A DNA stretch of 64,000 nucleotides from Begonia masoniana (GCA_022432975.1 CM039510.1:16323023-16387022), one strand, 5' to 3'. Counted from the first letter of the stretch, positions 1-10,400 are shown. Program-made: numbers and translations. The notes: generated from the sequence alone by a model not told the origin.

Positions 1-1063
1 TCTCTATAGCTCTGACACCCCTAATTCCATACATATTCTGTTCATGGCAAAAGCATACACGCAAACAACAAACATTTCTTAGGCTTGAACAAACATTCTG
101 CATTCGCCATGAACATGAACGACCTTTAAATCATCACACTATGACACGTGCTCTACAGAGCAGACAAACCCCCTTCACCTACATTCACAGCAGGACCTCA
201 AAGTAGTACTACTCACACCCAACCTACCCGAATTCCTTCACCCAACGTTGCCCAGAACAAAGCTCATTCTATAAGTAAACCCAATTAGACACTAACCAAC
301 CCTCAGTATCCCACGATGTAGGGCTCATTAGCGGAACTCTTAATACATTCACTTACCTGGTCTCCTTAGCACTTGAGCTCCTTTCTCTTCAAACTTCTTC
401 ACCTAAAACATTTACATTGCAGTAGTTAAAACACAATCCCTAATCGTTCTAATCTCAAGTTATCCTAAGATTTACTAGCTAAAGTTATCCCCGAGTCCTT
501 AGTCTAATACCCTGTGCAGTTTTGAAATCCAAACCAAAACTGACTGATTCGATTATCGATCAGCTCAGGGGTTGTTGTTCTAAATGTCCAGAATCAATTA
601 TGATAAAAGCATTCCCACTCTCAGATCTCCAAATGTTCTTATTATTAGTCGGCCAATGGAAAATCCAAAACTCCAATGCGAGTAGAAAACAGGGTTAACA
701 CGCTAACAGATAGCTACATTGTCTATTGCATACCTCGGGCACAGAGTAGTCGAGTGGTGGCAGAGAAAACCGATCGTCGGAGAGAGTATGTAGAAGCAGG
801 AGAGCAAGAGCTTGGACGAGAGAAGAAATTGCTGAAAAGGAAGGTGTCGGCTCTACAGTGGTTCGAATGAGGTTAAACATTTCCCTTTTCTTTATATATT
901 GGTCATCACCCTCCATATTACAACTTTGTCACCCAAACTAGTTTAAATCCACATGAAATTAATTATTCTTGGTATAAGTCCTAAACTGTAAAGATTAAAA
1001 TATTCATGACCGTTAATACAGGTTAGGCAGAAAACTCACCTGGCCGTTAACTGGGGTGTTACA
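1..1063 (-). mobile_element. LTR fragment, large Gypsy LTR, minus strand
   Basis: The right edge reads, on the minus strand, TGTAACACCCCAGTTAACGG, the usual start of a TGTAAC-type Gypsy LTR. The rest carries no coding potential. A splice-donor-like CCAG|GTAAGT lies on the minus strand at about 351-360, the same element seen in the other large LTRs of the window. The left part runs off the window. No target duplication can be checked. The short reading frames at 676-870 and 695-916 look like chance. Confidence 0.6.
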
Positions 1064-1089
1064 CTATTCCATATAACGAAGTCAGACTG

Positions 1090-1734
1090 GAAACTCGTTA
1101 ATTGTGAAAGGTGAATTATTAGACTATATTAAGCAAGACATCCCTTCTCCTGAAGGTATAATGAAAAAGTCTAAGAGATCTTATTGGACTAGTGGACCAT
1201 AGAAAAGCAAGATCACCTTTCTCACTGCCTAGAAGCATCTTAATAAAAAAAGACCTTTGTTTACGGATGACATCTAATTTTTCCCCCAAACAAAATTGAA
1301 GATCACTGTCTAAGGCGGGCCTACTACGGCCACACCGGGGGAATACAGATATATACAAGCCATTGGAAAGGCCTATACTCTAAGTTGTTAAACCTCTCAT
1401 ATCCCCTTTATAATGAAGGAATGTCTCAAGGTTGTCCTGGCTAGAATGGACAAGATGAAGGTAAGACTTCGATAGCTTCTTTTTCTTTATTGAGGACATA
1501 TGGATATGCCAAAACCACTCTCAGAAGCCCCTAGAGAGACAGAAGAAACATCTATCTTCCAACCGGGGAATTTTGTTGGGGATGGTACTATGCGAGGAGT
1601 TTAACAGTATGCAAAGGCCAGGCTACACCGTAATCGGATACCTATTTGAGAAAACGGAAAGTCGGTCATTATATGAGAATGGTTCAAGGCTAAGAAAGAA
1701 GGGAAATGATGCTATGTCCTATGTGTACAAGATC
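1090..1734 (+). pseudogene. dpo: Family B (protein-primed) DNA polymerase relic, linear mitochondrial-plasmid type, upstream part
   Basis: Broken frames on the plus strand match the middle of the protein-primed B-family DNA polymerases carried by linear plasmids of plant and fungal mitochondria. In order I see KGELLDYIKQDI (about 1110), the end of the exonuclease-side region, then NTDIYKP (about 1340), FIMKE (about 1410) and an open stretch from 1465 to the LTR edge containing GYLFEK and GNDAMSYVYKI. There are several frameshifts and stops. The frame is cut at the codons just before the polymerase motif B by the solo LTR that starts at 1735, and resumes at 4443. The polymerase would have replicated a linear plasmid in mitochondria; here it is dead. 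It came either through mitochondrial DNA moved to the nucleus or from a plasmid directly. The family assignment rests on recalled motifs, not on a search. Confidence 0.75.
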
Positions 1735-2088
1735 TGTAACACCCGAGTTTTCGGGTTTCCAGCTCCATGGCTATTTTCGTAAATAAGTAAATAGGTCCGT
1801 TTTGCGAGAGGATAGTTTTATTAGGACCCTAGGACATTTATGGGGATTGTGGAAGAATAAGTGAAATTTTAGAAACCCAAGTCGATGAAGAGTAATGCTA
1901 GATTCCCGTTTAGTCTTTTAGTTATTAATTCGTAAAAATATGCAAAATAAGTCCGTTTGAAAACGGTGAGTTTTGTTAGAACTCTAAGATAAATTGGAAT
2001 TTGTGGAGATATACGGGATTTAACGGGATTACGGAAGAGCAAAACGGTATATTAATGTTACTAGGAATTGATATTAGAAATTAGTATT

Positions 2089-2128
<40 letters not shown>

Positions 2129-2152
2129 ATAATAATATAACATAAAAATAAA

Positions 2153-2182
2153 CGAAACAACAGAATCGGTTCTGTTGTTTCG
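2153..2182 (+). other. Perfect inverted repeat in family 1 LTR
   Basis: A 13-base arm, CGAAACAACAGAA, and its exact complement flank the four-base loop TCGG, about 420 bases from the LTR start. Copies 1b and 1c have a hairpin of unrelated sequence at the same offset. Confidence 0.85.
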
Positions 2183-3016
2183 TCGAGGCCCGACGCCGAG
2201 AGCACGCGAGCGAAGAGCAGCGGCGACGATCGACGAACGCCGGCGCCCAACCCTCGGCGTTTTCCGGCCAGAAGACGTCGGCGGCTCCTGGGCTGCCGTC
2301 TCCGGCATCTCGCGCAAAACCGACCGGTATGGCTCGTCTTCTCCTCTTTTCGGTTTGGTTTAGGTTTGTGTGTGTCGAGCTCGATTGAGCTCCGATCGCC
2401 GGCCGTTTTTTGGTCGCCTCCGGCGAGGGTTGCCGACCCTTGCTCCGGTTTTTCATCTCCTGGCGTAATGGTTCTAGTTTGTGCGAATTTCAGTGAATGC
2501 CCGAGTTAGGGCAATTCGGGTTGTGGTTTGGAAGTTCTATTTTGATTAGTTTATGCTAATTGAGGGTTAGGGTGATCGATTGGTGAGGAATTAGACGCGA
2601 ATTGATGAAAAATTGAAAAAAGTGAAATTTTGGGAAAAAGGGGCAGTTCGGGTTTTTGATAAATGACCCAGTCTCCGGTCGTTAGTTTTGAAATTCCTCT
2701 TGGCAGATTAAAATAGTTATTAGAGGAGTACGTGGCCGCTGGAATCGTTCGATTGCGATAACCGACGCGAAAGTACGCGCGTTCAAAGTTTTAGGTCGGT
2801 TTTTGCCGAACCCCAATTATGTGGCCCATTAATTAGGTTTAATGGATTAGGCTAGAAATAGTAATTAGAGATGTTTTCACGAAAGTAAGAGTTTAGTATG
2901 CCCGAATGAGAAAATGGAAATTTTAGGAAAGAATTTCCTTAATTAGGAGATTAGTTTACGTTGAAATTATTTTGATTAGAATTGATTTTAATGTCTTTAT
3001 TTATGAAATGCTTTAG

Positions 3017-3677
3017 GTGAAGATGACTTTGGACGGTGCTCGGCTTACTACGGACGTCAGGTAAGGTGAGCGTTAGGCTTTCCGCCACTAAGGCCCTACG
3101 TCGTACAATGTTGATGATGTTGATTGTTATGAAGAAAGGGTTACACGGGTAGCTAAGAAACGGGTAGTTAAGTAGTGCCTTAGCGATTTAGGTAGGGCTC
3201 ATGTGATAGGTTTTCTTACGTGTATGTTAGTGCTCATGTGATAGGTTTTCCTTACGTGATGTCTCCTCATGCATCATGTTTCTTAAAGTGCATACGAACT
3301 GTTTATGAGCAGTTTTTACAATGATTGAATGAAAATGATTATAAGATGATATGTGTTCTCACGGGAAAATGAATGATGAATGTTCTCACGGGAAAATGAA
3401 TGATGTATGTTCTCACGGGAAAAGAAAGATGATATGTGTTCTTCTACGTGACTATGTTTCTCACGGGAGTATGTTTCTCACGGGACTATGTTCTCACGGG
3501 AGTATGTTTCTCACGGGACTGTGGTCTCACGGGACTATGTTTTTCACTGAACAAGAAAAAATGTTTACGAAATGAAACGAAACGAAACTGTTTTATAAAT
3601 GCATACATATAGGTAATGTTATGTTTAGCACGCTCCTTACTAAGCATTAGGCTTAATGTAGTTATTGTATGATGTAG
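3017..3677 (+). other. Candidate LTR exon (3017-3060) and intron (3061-3677)
   Basis: CTTTAG precedes a 44-base segment that ends GACGTCAG and is followed by GTAAGGTGAG. 617 bases on, the sequence TACTAAGC (branch-point-like) is followed by TGATGTAG|GTGA. Family 1, 2 and 3 LTRs repeat this arrangement although their sequences differ. No transcript evidence is available here. Confidence 0.5.
3345..3545 (+). repeat. Minisatellite with CTCACGGGA core, LTR 1a
   Basis: About nine imperfect units of 17 to 24 bases, each holding CTCACGGGA and followed by a variable tail such as CTATGTTT or AAATGAATGA. It sits inside the candidate LTR intron. The 74-residue frame across it is a by-product of the repeat. 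Confidence 0.9.
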
Positions 3678-4442
3678 GTGAAGGGTGTGAAGGTGAGAGT
3701 TCCTCTTGAATGTCAACGAACAGGTGGTCGACGGATGGTGCTCGTGGCGACGGGGTGTGTTTGGCTTGGCTTGATGATCGATGGCTGAGTGATGTATGTG
3801 AACGATGTGAGTTTGGTCTTGTTGGGTTAGTAGGTCTAGTGTCGGTTTGTTTCTGAAAATGTTTAAGTATATGGATTAGAGGTTTTTGATAGAAAATTGT
3901 ATGATAAGTCGAGTGTGATGTATATGTATGAAAATGTTTTAAGTATAGGGATTAGATGCTTTGATAGAAAATGCATGAATAGTCGAGCTTGATGCTATAC
4001 GCTAGTGGTTAGTAGATTGTTTAGAATGTGAAGTCTTATTTTGGAGAATATACTGGAACTGCTTGGGTTATTTTTAACAGGTAAGGATAAGCTCGATTTT
4101 TAGAGCGATCCATGCCGTTCGTTTTCTTGAACTTGTCTGAAATTGTAGGTTATATTAGTGTCATGTTTGATGATCGAGGAATGAGTATTTTAAGGGATTT
4201 CAACAATCCGAGACTTCAATTTAATGGTTTAGAAGTCGAAACGTTATGAGTGATATAAAAAAAAAAAAAAAAAATTTACGTGGTCACGGAGTTTAAAGTT
4301 AAGGTTATGTAGGGTTAGTTGTTTAAGGGTTTTGGGTATGTTTAAAATAAAATGAAAAAGTTTATGAGAAATACGAGGGCTTAGGTAATGATTATGTCAC
4401 GGACGGTCCGTGGCGGCCCTGATCGGGTTGGGGGTCGTAACA

Positions 4443-4722
4443 GATCTTATGAATTCGCTATACGGTAAATTGGTATAAACCTTAAGAGCACAATAACGAA
4501 ATCTACGACAAGAAAGATCCGATGATCTAATCAGAAAGAGTGAATTGATATTTAGTGAGATGCTAAGGAGAACAACTACATCATTTCCTACCATGGCAAT
4601 ATCGAGAAGGGCCAAGATTCTTTGGAACTCCACCTTAAGGACTCTGCTGTGCAAATAGCTGCTGCGATCACTGCCTCTGCTAGAATCATATGTATCCATA
4701 TATCTCAAGAGAGGACTGCTAC
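4443..4722 (+). pseudogene. dpo: Family B DNA polymerase relic, downstream part
   Basis: This continues the relic that ends at 1734. LMNSLYGK (from 4447) is the polymerase motif B of protein-primed B-family enzymes. It is followed by LIRKSELIFSEML (about 4525-4565) and, after a frameshift, by DSAVQIAAAITASARI (about 4633-4680) and ISQERTA, which stands where the intact family reads ISREDCYYTDTDS. The catalytic DTDS motif itself is missing because a family 2 LTR begins at 4723. Joining this part to the upstream part leaves a one-base frame offset. Together the two pieces cover roughly the central third of the enzyme. Confidence 0.78.
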
Positions 4723-7195
4723 TGTACGCCCCTGAACCCACCCTCGCTTGATGCGCTACTTGCACGTCATTACCACATTTAAAACAGAATTTAAAATAAT
4801 TTTTGATAAACTTTTGACTCAATTTTTGGGTTTTTTGAACCCTAAAAAATGGTTGGAAAATGTGCATAAAATACGTCCCAAATGTGTCGGAAAAGGTCGG
4901 GTTAAAACATATTTGCAATGGATGAAATTTAAAAAACAATTCAAAAGGGGCCAAAAGGGGCGCCCCGATTCTGTGCGCACTAGGTGCACGCGTCGCCCAG
5001 GTAGCGTGCGCCGCGTGCTGCTTGTACGCACATCGCGCCCGCACCAGCACGTCGCGTGCGCAACTGCACGCCCAGATGACGATCGCATCGGCAACCTCTT
5101 GGGTTTTTGCACATAAGAGCGCTCCTAATGTGCCGATCGATCCTGCGATGGGCGCTGTGCGCGGCCCCAGTAGCGCGCACTGGCGTTGTTGCGCCACCTC
5201 CGGCCACAAGCGCACCTCCTACACCTTTTCTCCATTTTTCTTCAAATCTCACACAACTAAATCACATTAAATTTTTCTAAAACTTCCTAACATTTCCCAC
5301 TTCTCGACACGTGAAAATATCAAAAACTCGACTATAGAGCGGTCAGCCGAAACCATGAAAACGGGTGAAAACAAAGTTCGTTTATTTTTATGAAAAACGA
5401 AGCAGCAAACGGCTGGAATTTTCTAAAACCAAAATCCTGAAACAACGTTTACAATATATGTCAACCAAACACCCAAAAGGCTTATAAAACCAACATCAGT
5501 ACAAAACAAAATCCCAACAAAATTACACACTATCACAGCTCCCAGCAACTGCATGGTCAAGATTGCCATGACAATTGCATTGCACTGGCATGCCACGTAC
5601 GTCGCTGACTTTGTCCTAACCCTGGCCTCCCCCAACTAGCTCACCTAGTATCTCATCATCACCTACATCATAGAACAACAAACGGTAGCCTAATGCTTAG
5701 CAAGTAGAGAATAATGAATGTCAAACACCTAACGCTGTACTCAACCCATAACACATGCAGTTCTACTCACCCTATGTTCTCGTTTCATTTTATTTTCATT
5801 GATCTTTCATAGAGCCCCTCGCGAGGGCTAATCTAGCACCCTAACGCAACTGGACAGCTCAATAGAGTCCCTCGCAGGTGTCACCCTAACATGACGGGGC
5901 CGACTCCTAAAAGATGTCCCTCGCATGGTGCCAACCCTAACGCGACGGGGCGACTATAACGTGACTGGACGGTTCCAATAGAGTCCCTCGTAGGTGTCAC
6001 CCTAACGCGATGGGGAGGACTCCAATAAAGTTCCTCGCAGGGTGCCACCGTAACATGACGGCGGTGACCCAAACGGGACCACATTTCGTGTCATGCTACA
6101 ACTCATATTTTTGTAATTCGAAAACAATGATGCATGCCACAAAATGCTTAACCACAAAACAAAACAAAGCAACCAAATAACCAACAAATCCCTACCGGTT
6201 TAATGGTGTAGGCCCAAAGGGCAAAATGGACACCTCTCTACTTATCTGACTCCTTAATGCGTGCTCGTACTTGCTCACTCAGCTAGTCCAAAAGCTCACT
6301 TGTCAACCTACATATATTTAGACTTAACTTAGTAACACTCTAAGAATTCTAGGAATGTCTAAACTAAATCTAACACAAACTAAACCAACTTTAAAACATA
6401 ACTCCCAAAACCTGATTTTCTCACACTTTCCATCGTCCAACTTCAATTGACCGTAACTTACTCGTTTTTATCAGATTTCAACAATCCACCCCATTCCATA
6501 AACCTCTACATGTCTACTATCAACTATCACAATTCATTTTACCAAAATAAACACTAGGCTGATCAGATTCTGTACCAACAGAATGGCCATCTAGCTCCAA
6601 AAAACCCATTCTCAACAAATTCACCAAAACTCTAATCTATCCATACTATCAACCTAAACCATCCTATCCTAAGCTTAAACCATTAAAAATAGGAAGAAAA
6701 CCAGCAAAGGAAAGAAAATTTTGGAGCTCATCCATTAGGGTTTCCAAACCCTTACTAAAACTTACCAAATCACTTCTAAAACAATAAAAATCACTCTTCA
6801 TATGCATATAACATAAAACCCAACCCAAACTTACCTTAAAACTTGATGAGAATTGAATAGAGGAAGAGAAGGAGCTCCTCCAATGGCTGCCCTATGAAGA
6901 CGAGGGGGAAGAAGACAATAAAATTGTCTTTTAACCTTTAAATTTCTTGTTTTATAAAAACTAATTTTCACCTTTTATACTTTTACCAACAAAAACCTCA
7001 TTTTTCACATTAACCCCTCCCTCATTTTACTCTTATCTAAACCAACGTGGGCCTCACACTTTTCTCCTCTTTCCTTCATAAATTTCCCTTACTTTAGTTT
7101 CAGCATTTTTTTACTTCAACAAATCATATCCCTAACCCACTCCACAATTATATTTCCTCTCTAAATTCAACTTTCTACTTCTACTTAGCATAACC
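4723..7195 (-). mobile_element. Family 2 LTR (copy 2b), minus strand, truncated at its 5' end
   Basis: The left edge is TGTACGCCCCTGAACCC, a slightly damaged form of the family 2 LTR terminus seen at 49245 and 54242. Read on the minus strand it contains the GCGC-rich terminal part (4960-5200), the acceptor-like GATGTAG|GTG (5663), a minisatellite, and an altered donor (CAG|ATAAGT, about 6245). The expected TGTAA start on the right is not visible; a Cassandra-type LTR begins at 7196. The 272-residue minus frame at 4397-5215 spans two unrelated elements and is not a gene. Confidence 0.75.
5812..6070 (-). repeat. Minisatellite with GTCCCTCGCAGG core, LTR 2b
   Basis: About five imperfect units of 50-60 bases share GAGTCCCTCGCAGG...CACCCTAACRYGACGGGG. 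It occupies the same place in the LTR as the other minisatellites but is unrelated in sequence. Confidence 0.85.
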
Positions 7196-7457
7196 TGTAC
7201 GACCCTTGTTTACCAGCAAGATATTGTCCGCTCTGGGGATGGGCGTAGCACAATATCCTCCCCTCACGGCTGTGTTTGGCGAGACACTTCTCGGAAGGTC
7301 ACCCAACCTGGGATTGCTCTGCGAAGCACTTTTAACTTCAGAGTTCTTATGGGATCCGTTGCCAATGTGCTCCAAACGGCGTCTGCTATGTTGGGAGGGG
7401 TCTCATTACATATGTTTCATTTCCACATACTTCCCCAAGCGATGTGGGATTGTGACA
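7196..7457 (-). mobile_element. Cassandra-type TRIM LTR, minus strand
   Basis: Read on the minus strand this 262-base unit starts TGTCACAATCCCACATCG and ends GGGTCGTACA. It contains a 5S rRNA-derived segment, the defining feature of Cassandra elements, which are short non-autonomous LTR retrotransposons widespread in vascular plants. Only one LTR is present, so it is a solo LTR. The flanking five bases do not match, so one or both edges may have been lost. It lies between a family 2 LTR and a chromovirus remnant. Confidence 0.85.
7281..7373 (-). other. 5S rRNA-derived segment in the Cassandra LTR
   Basis: On the minus strand GGATCCCATAAGAACTCTGA, AGTTAAAAGTGCTTCG and GGTTGGGTGACCTTCC follow the order and spacing of the plant 5S gene, covering its internal control region (boxes A and C). 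It is shorter and diverged from a working 5S gene, with several bases missing in the middle. It is not a functional rRNA gene; in Cassandra elements it is thought to supply a polymerase III promoter. Confidence 0.85.
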
Positions 7458-7550
7458 CCCCCCTTTTTACGACCCGAGATTCGCCATACTCGAGTCCGGG
7501 ATTAGCCTACACTCGGCTAGGTCCCGAGGTTTGCCCCTGAAACCCGAGGT
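7458..7550. other. Short unassigned spacer
   Basis: It holds CCGAGATTCGCC, CCGGGATTAGCC and CCCGAGGTTTGCC in loosely repeated form. It could be the start of another LTR or part of the pol region that follows. Nothing more can be said. Confidence 0.3.
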
Positions 7551-7559
7551 TTGCCTCGC

Positions 7560-8161
7560 AGTCGTACACATATGATCTCCACTATATGGGACGAGGTTGG
7601 TGAGGCTAGCATCGTTGGTCCGGAGATTCTACAACAACGGTTAGAGAAGATTGCCATTATCCGACGCGTATTGAGGTTAGCTCAGAGCAGACAGAAGAGC
7701 TATGCTGACACTAGACAGAGAGAGCTAGAGTTCGAAGAAGGTGACGAAGTTTTTATTAAAGTATCTCCGTTCAAAGGCGTTGCGAGATTTGAAAGGAGGG
7801 GTAAGTTGAACCCTCGATATGTGGGGCCCTTCCTATTCTGAAGAGGATCGTAAGATGGCGTACAGATTGCAGCTTGCAGTTCTACTGGAGGGTATTCATG
7901 ACGTATTCACGTGTCCATGCTTGGAAGTGTTTGCGTGATCCATCAAATGCCGTGGAGGTAATAGTCATCGAGGTACAAACCTACTTGACCTATGAGGAGA
8001 GGCCGGTGGTACGCATTCTGGAGTCTTCCATCAAGGAATTGCGCAACAAAGAGATTCCGCTGGTCAAAGTTCTTGTGGCGGAACCACGAGGGTGGAAGAG
8101 GCCTACGTGGGAGCGACAGCAGGATATGATGGTTAATATCCTGAGTTATTTCTATAATTAA
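7560..8161 (+). pseudogene. Gypsy pol tail: integrase C-terminus and chromodomain-like end
   Basis: The frame 7551-7841 contains WDEVGE, IVGPEILQQ, SRQKSYADTR, GDEVFIKVSPFKG and KLNPRYVGPF, the integrase C-terminal GPF/Y module of plant Ty3/Gypsy chromoviruses. After a frameshift near 7841 the frame 7874-8161 gives KCLRDPSNAVEV, LTYEERPVVRILE and EIPLVKVL, the chromodomain-like tail that closes such polyproteins, then ends in TAA. The reverse transcriptase, RNase H and integrase core are absent. A polypurine tract and LTR follow directly, so this is the 3' end of the internal region belonging to the LTR at 8198. Confidence 0.9.
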
Positions 8162-8184
8162 ATTTTGTGGACAAAATTCTAAAT

Positions 8185-8196
8185 AAGGTGGGTGGA
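8185..8196 (+). promoter_or_regulatory. Polypurine tract before LTR 3c
   Basis: AAGGTGGGTGGA, just after GTGGACAAAATTCTAAAT, is the usual plus-strand priming site directly upstream of a Gypsy 3' LTR. Confidence 0.7.
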
Positions 8197-9134
8197 ATAT
8201 AATATCCGGCCTGTACGGAATTTCATATTTTCATATATGTGGCATTTTTTGGTAATATGTCAAATCAAATTAGTTTCGCAACCGGTAAGCTTATTACGAT
8301 CCTAACGATTAACAGGAATTTTGAGGAATTTACGGTCGATTTTTCAGAGTAAGAACGCTATATTCTGAGTAATTAAGTTTCTCGTAATATAAATAAACGT
8401 TTTAGTAAAATAGTACAACGGGGTCCGATTGCGAACGGGATAGTTTTAATAAATCCCAAATAATAAGTTGGACCTTATGGGTGAAATAAGAAAATTTGGG
8501 AACCGAATTGTGATCATTTTACGAAACGAAGGACGAAACAAATAGAATTAAGTGTGAAGGGCAAAATGGTAATTTGTAAAGTTAATTTTTAATTAAAACA
8601 TCAAACCTCTTCTTCCTTCACCATTTTCCACGCCAGTGAGCTCTGTGATTTTTCTCACTTGCGATTTCCACTCTGCCATCAACGATTCTGACCTCCGTTC
8701 TCCTCTACGTTTCTCATCCGTTCTTCGTGTTTTCTTTCTCCTTTCTCAACCCTAGGTATGATTCTATAGGTTACTGAACTTTATATTCCGAGTTCGTAGA
8801 GTTATACGTTAGTGTTTTCGTTAGGTTTTTTGATAAAAAACACGATTTAGGGTTCATAATTAATAGGTTTATGTGATTGACGAATAAAGAAAGTATGAAC
8901 GTTATTGGACGAATTTAAACCAATTTTGTGAAAAAAGTTAAAAATAGGGATTTTCGGGTTTTTTAAGGAAAAACTCATAAATTGTGAATTGATGGTGCCG
9001 AGCGTAACTTGCTCGAATAGATAGCTCAATAAATTGGATTAGAACTTTAGGAAGTTTCCTTAGTTAAGGTTTTTGTAACTTGGACGATCGATAGCTTAAA
9101 TTAGTTTTAACGTCGATATTGTGTTTTGCTTCAG

Positions 9135-9767
9135 ACAAACAACGCTCGTGGACGGAGCTTGAGCTGCTTTGGACACGAGGTAGTTCTCGTGATTCTTTTC
9201 TTGCCCGATTGGCCTACACCCATACATCGAAGTCGTTCGAGGAGTTTGGTGACGCACTAGTTTATATTGCTTTGGTTGGGTAGTTAGGTTTAATTGTTTT
9301 GTAGTTTATTCGTTTTACCGTCTTGCTGGTATGTATGCTGAGTGTTTAAATTCTGTTATGAACTGTTCATGCATCACGTGTTTTAAATAAAGAGCATGAA
9401 AATGAATTTCTACACGATGTTTTTTAAGAAAATTGTAAGCGGCTTGGAGAGGGGCTATTGATCTATTGTGCAGGCACAAGGGGTCTGTCACAATACCGCA
9501 TTAACACATACTCATACAGTTATAGGTCACGCAAAGATGGGGCTCAGGCACGGCTGTACGTGTTGTAAGCGTGTACCCCCCTCTTCTAGCTGGAAAGAGT
9601 AGTCTGACAGCTGGATGTGCTCTCTCCGGTTAGGAGGCTGAGATCTCGGTGACACCCACAGAGTAAAGAAAATGCTGCCATGATTTCTGAACACACTCAC
9701 ATAGCATATAGTTGCATTTATGAGGGCTTGCTGAGATTTTTATCTCATAGTGTATTGTATGGTGTAG
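9135..9767 (+). other. Candidate LTR exon (9135-9179) and intron (9180-9767)
   Basis: TTTTGCTTCAG precedes a 45-base segment ending GGACACGAG, followed by GTAGTTCTCG (GTAAGTTCTCG in the other family 3 copies). The stretch ends at GTATGGTGTAG|GTGA. Confidence 0.5.
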
Positions 9768-10264
9768 GTGATTTCGAGGGGGGCAGGTGAGGACGAGATC
9801 CCTCCACCTGAGGAGTGACGCAGTTGACGGAGGATGGCTTGCTGTGGTGTGTTGCGCAGTCGACGCTTACCTGACCGTGGGGACAGTATGTAAAGATTTT
9901 GAGGGTTTTTAAGTTATTTTGGATAGAATAGGAAAATTGTATAGACATTATAGGGTGTTTGGTTCTGGTAGTTGATAGGTTTACATTTTTAATGTTTTTT
10001 AAACGTTTTGTAATTGTTTAGTGATTTTAAAACAGGAGGATATGTTCGGTTTTTTAAACATATCCACGCAGTTTATTTTCACAAACGTATTTGCGTTTTT
10101 AAAATGCGTTTGGAGTTGTTAACGAGGGGTAAGTGAATATGTAGGTTTTGAGTGTTCGGAGGATACGTGAATTGTGAATGTATGATGTAGGGAAGAGAAA
10201 AGAGAGGTGTGTGTTGTGTGTTATATATATGTGAATGCAGAAGAAGAAAGGAAAAGGGGAAGGA

Positions 10265-10400
10265 AGCAGAGGGGATGGCGACGAATCGCCATGGGGCGAT
10301 TGCAATCGCCACTCCCTGGAAAATTCCAGGGAGTGTGGCGATTATTCGCCCTATCTTTTGGGCGAATAATCGCCCCTGCATGAAAGGGGCGATTGCCCCT
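10265..10400 (+). repeat. Cluster of GGCGA/TCGCC hairpins, LTR 3c
   Basis: Consecutive inverted repeats such as CTCCCTGG/CCAGGGAG, GGCGATTATTCGCC and GGGCGAATAATCGCCC are packed with few bases between them. The same position in other family 3 LTRs carries the same kind of cluster with different inner bases. Confidence 0.8.

Larger units (their letters stand above)
1735..4442 (+). mobile_element. Solo LTR, family 1 (copy 1a), 2.7 kb
   Basis: The element runs from TGTAACACCCGAG to GGGTCGTAACA and has no internal region, primer-binding site or polypurine tract beside it. GATC stands directly before it (1731-1734) and directly after it (4443-4446), a 4-base match in place of the usual 5. It splits the DNA polymerase relic, which shows that it inserted after that relic arrived. 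It holds an ATT microsatellite (2084-2128), a perfect hairpin (2153-2182), a candidate small exon (3017-3060) with GTAAGG donor, a CTCACGGGA minisatellite (3345-3545) and the shared TACTAAGCATTAGGCTTA...GATGTAG|GTGA box (3631-3680). Confidence 0.9.

Noticed and set aside
4397..5215. 272-codon minus-strand reading frame
   Set aside because: It crosses the end of a solo LTR, the antisense of a polymerase relic and the GC-rich part of another LTR; no single protein could be encoded across these boundaries.
7206..7505. 99-codon plus-strand frame across the Cassandra LTR
   Set aside because: The sequence is explained by the 5S-derived segment and LTR on the minus strand.
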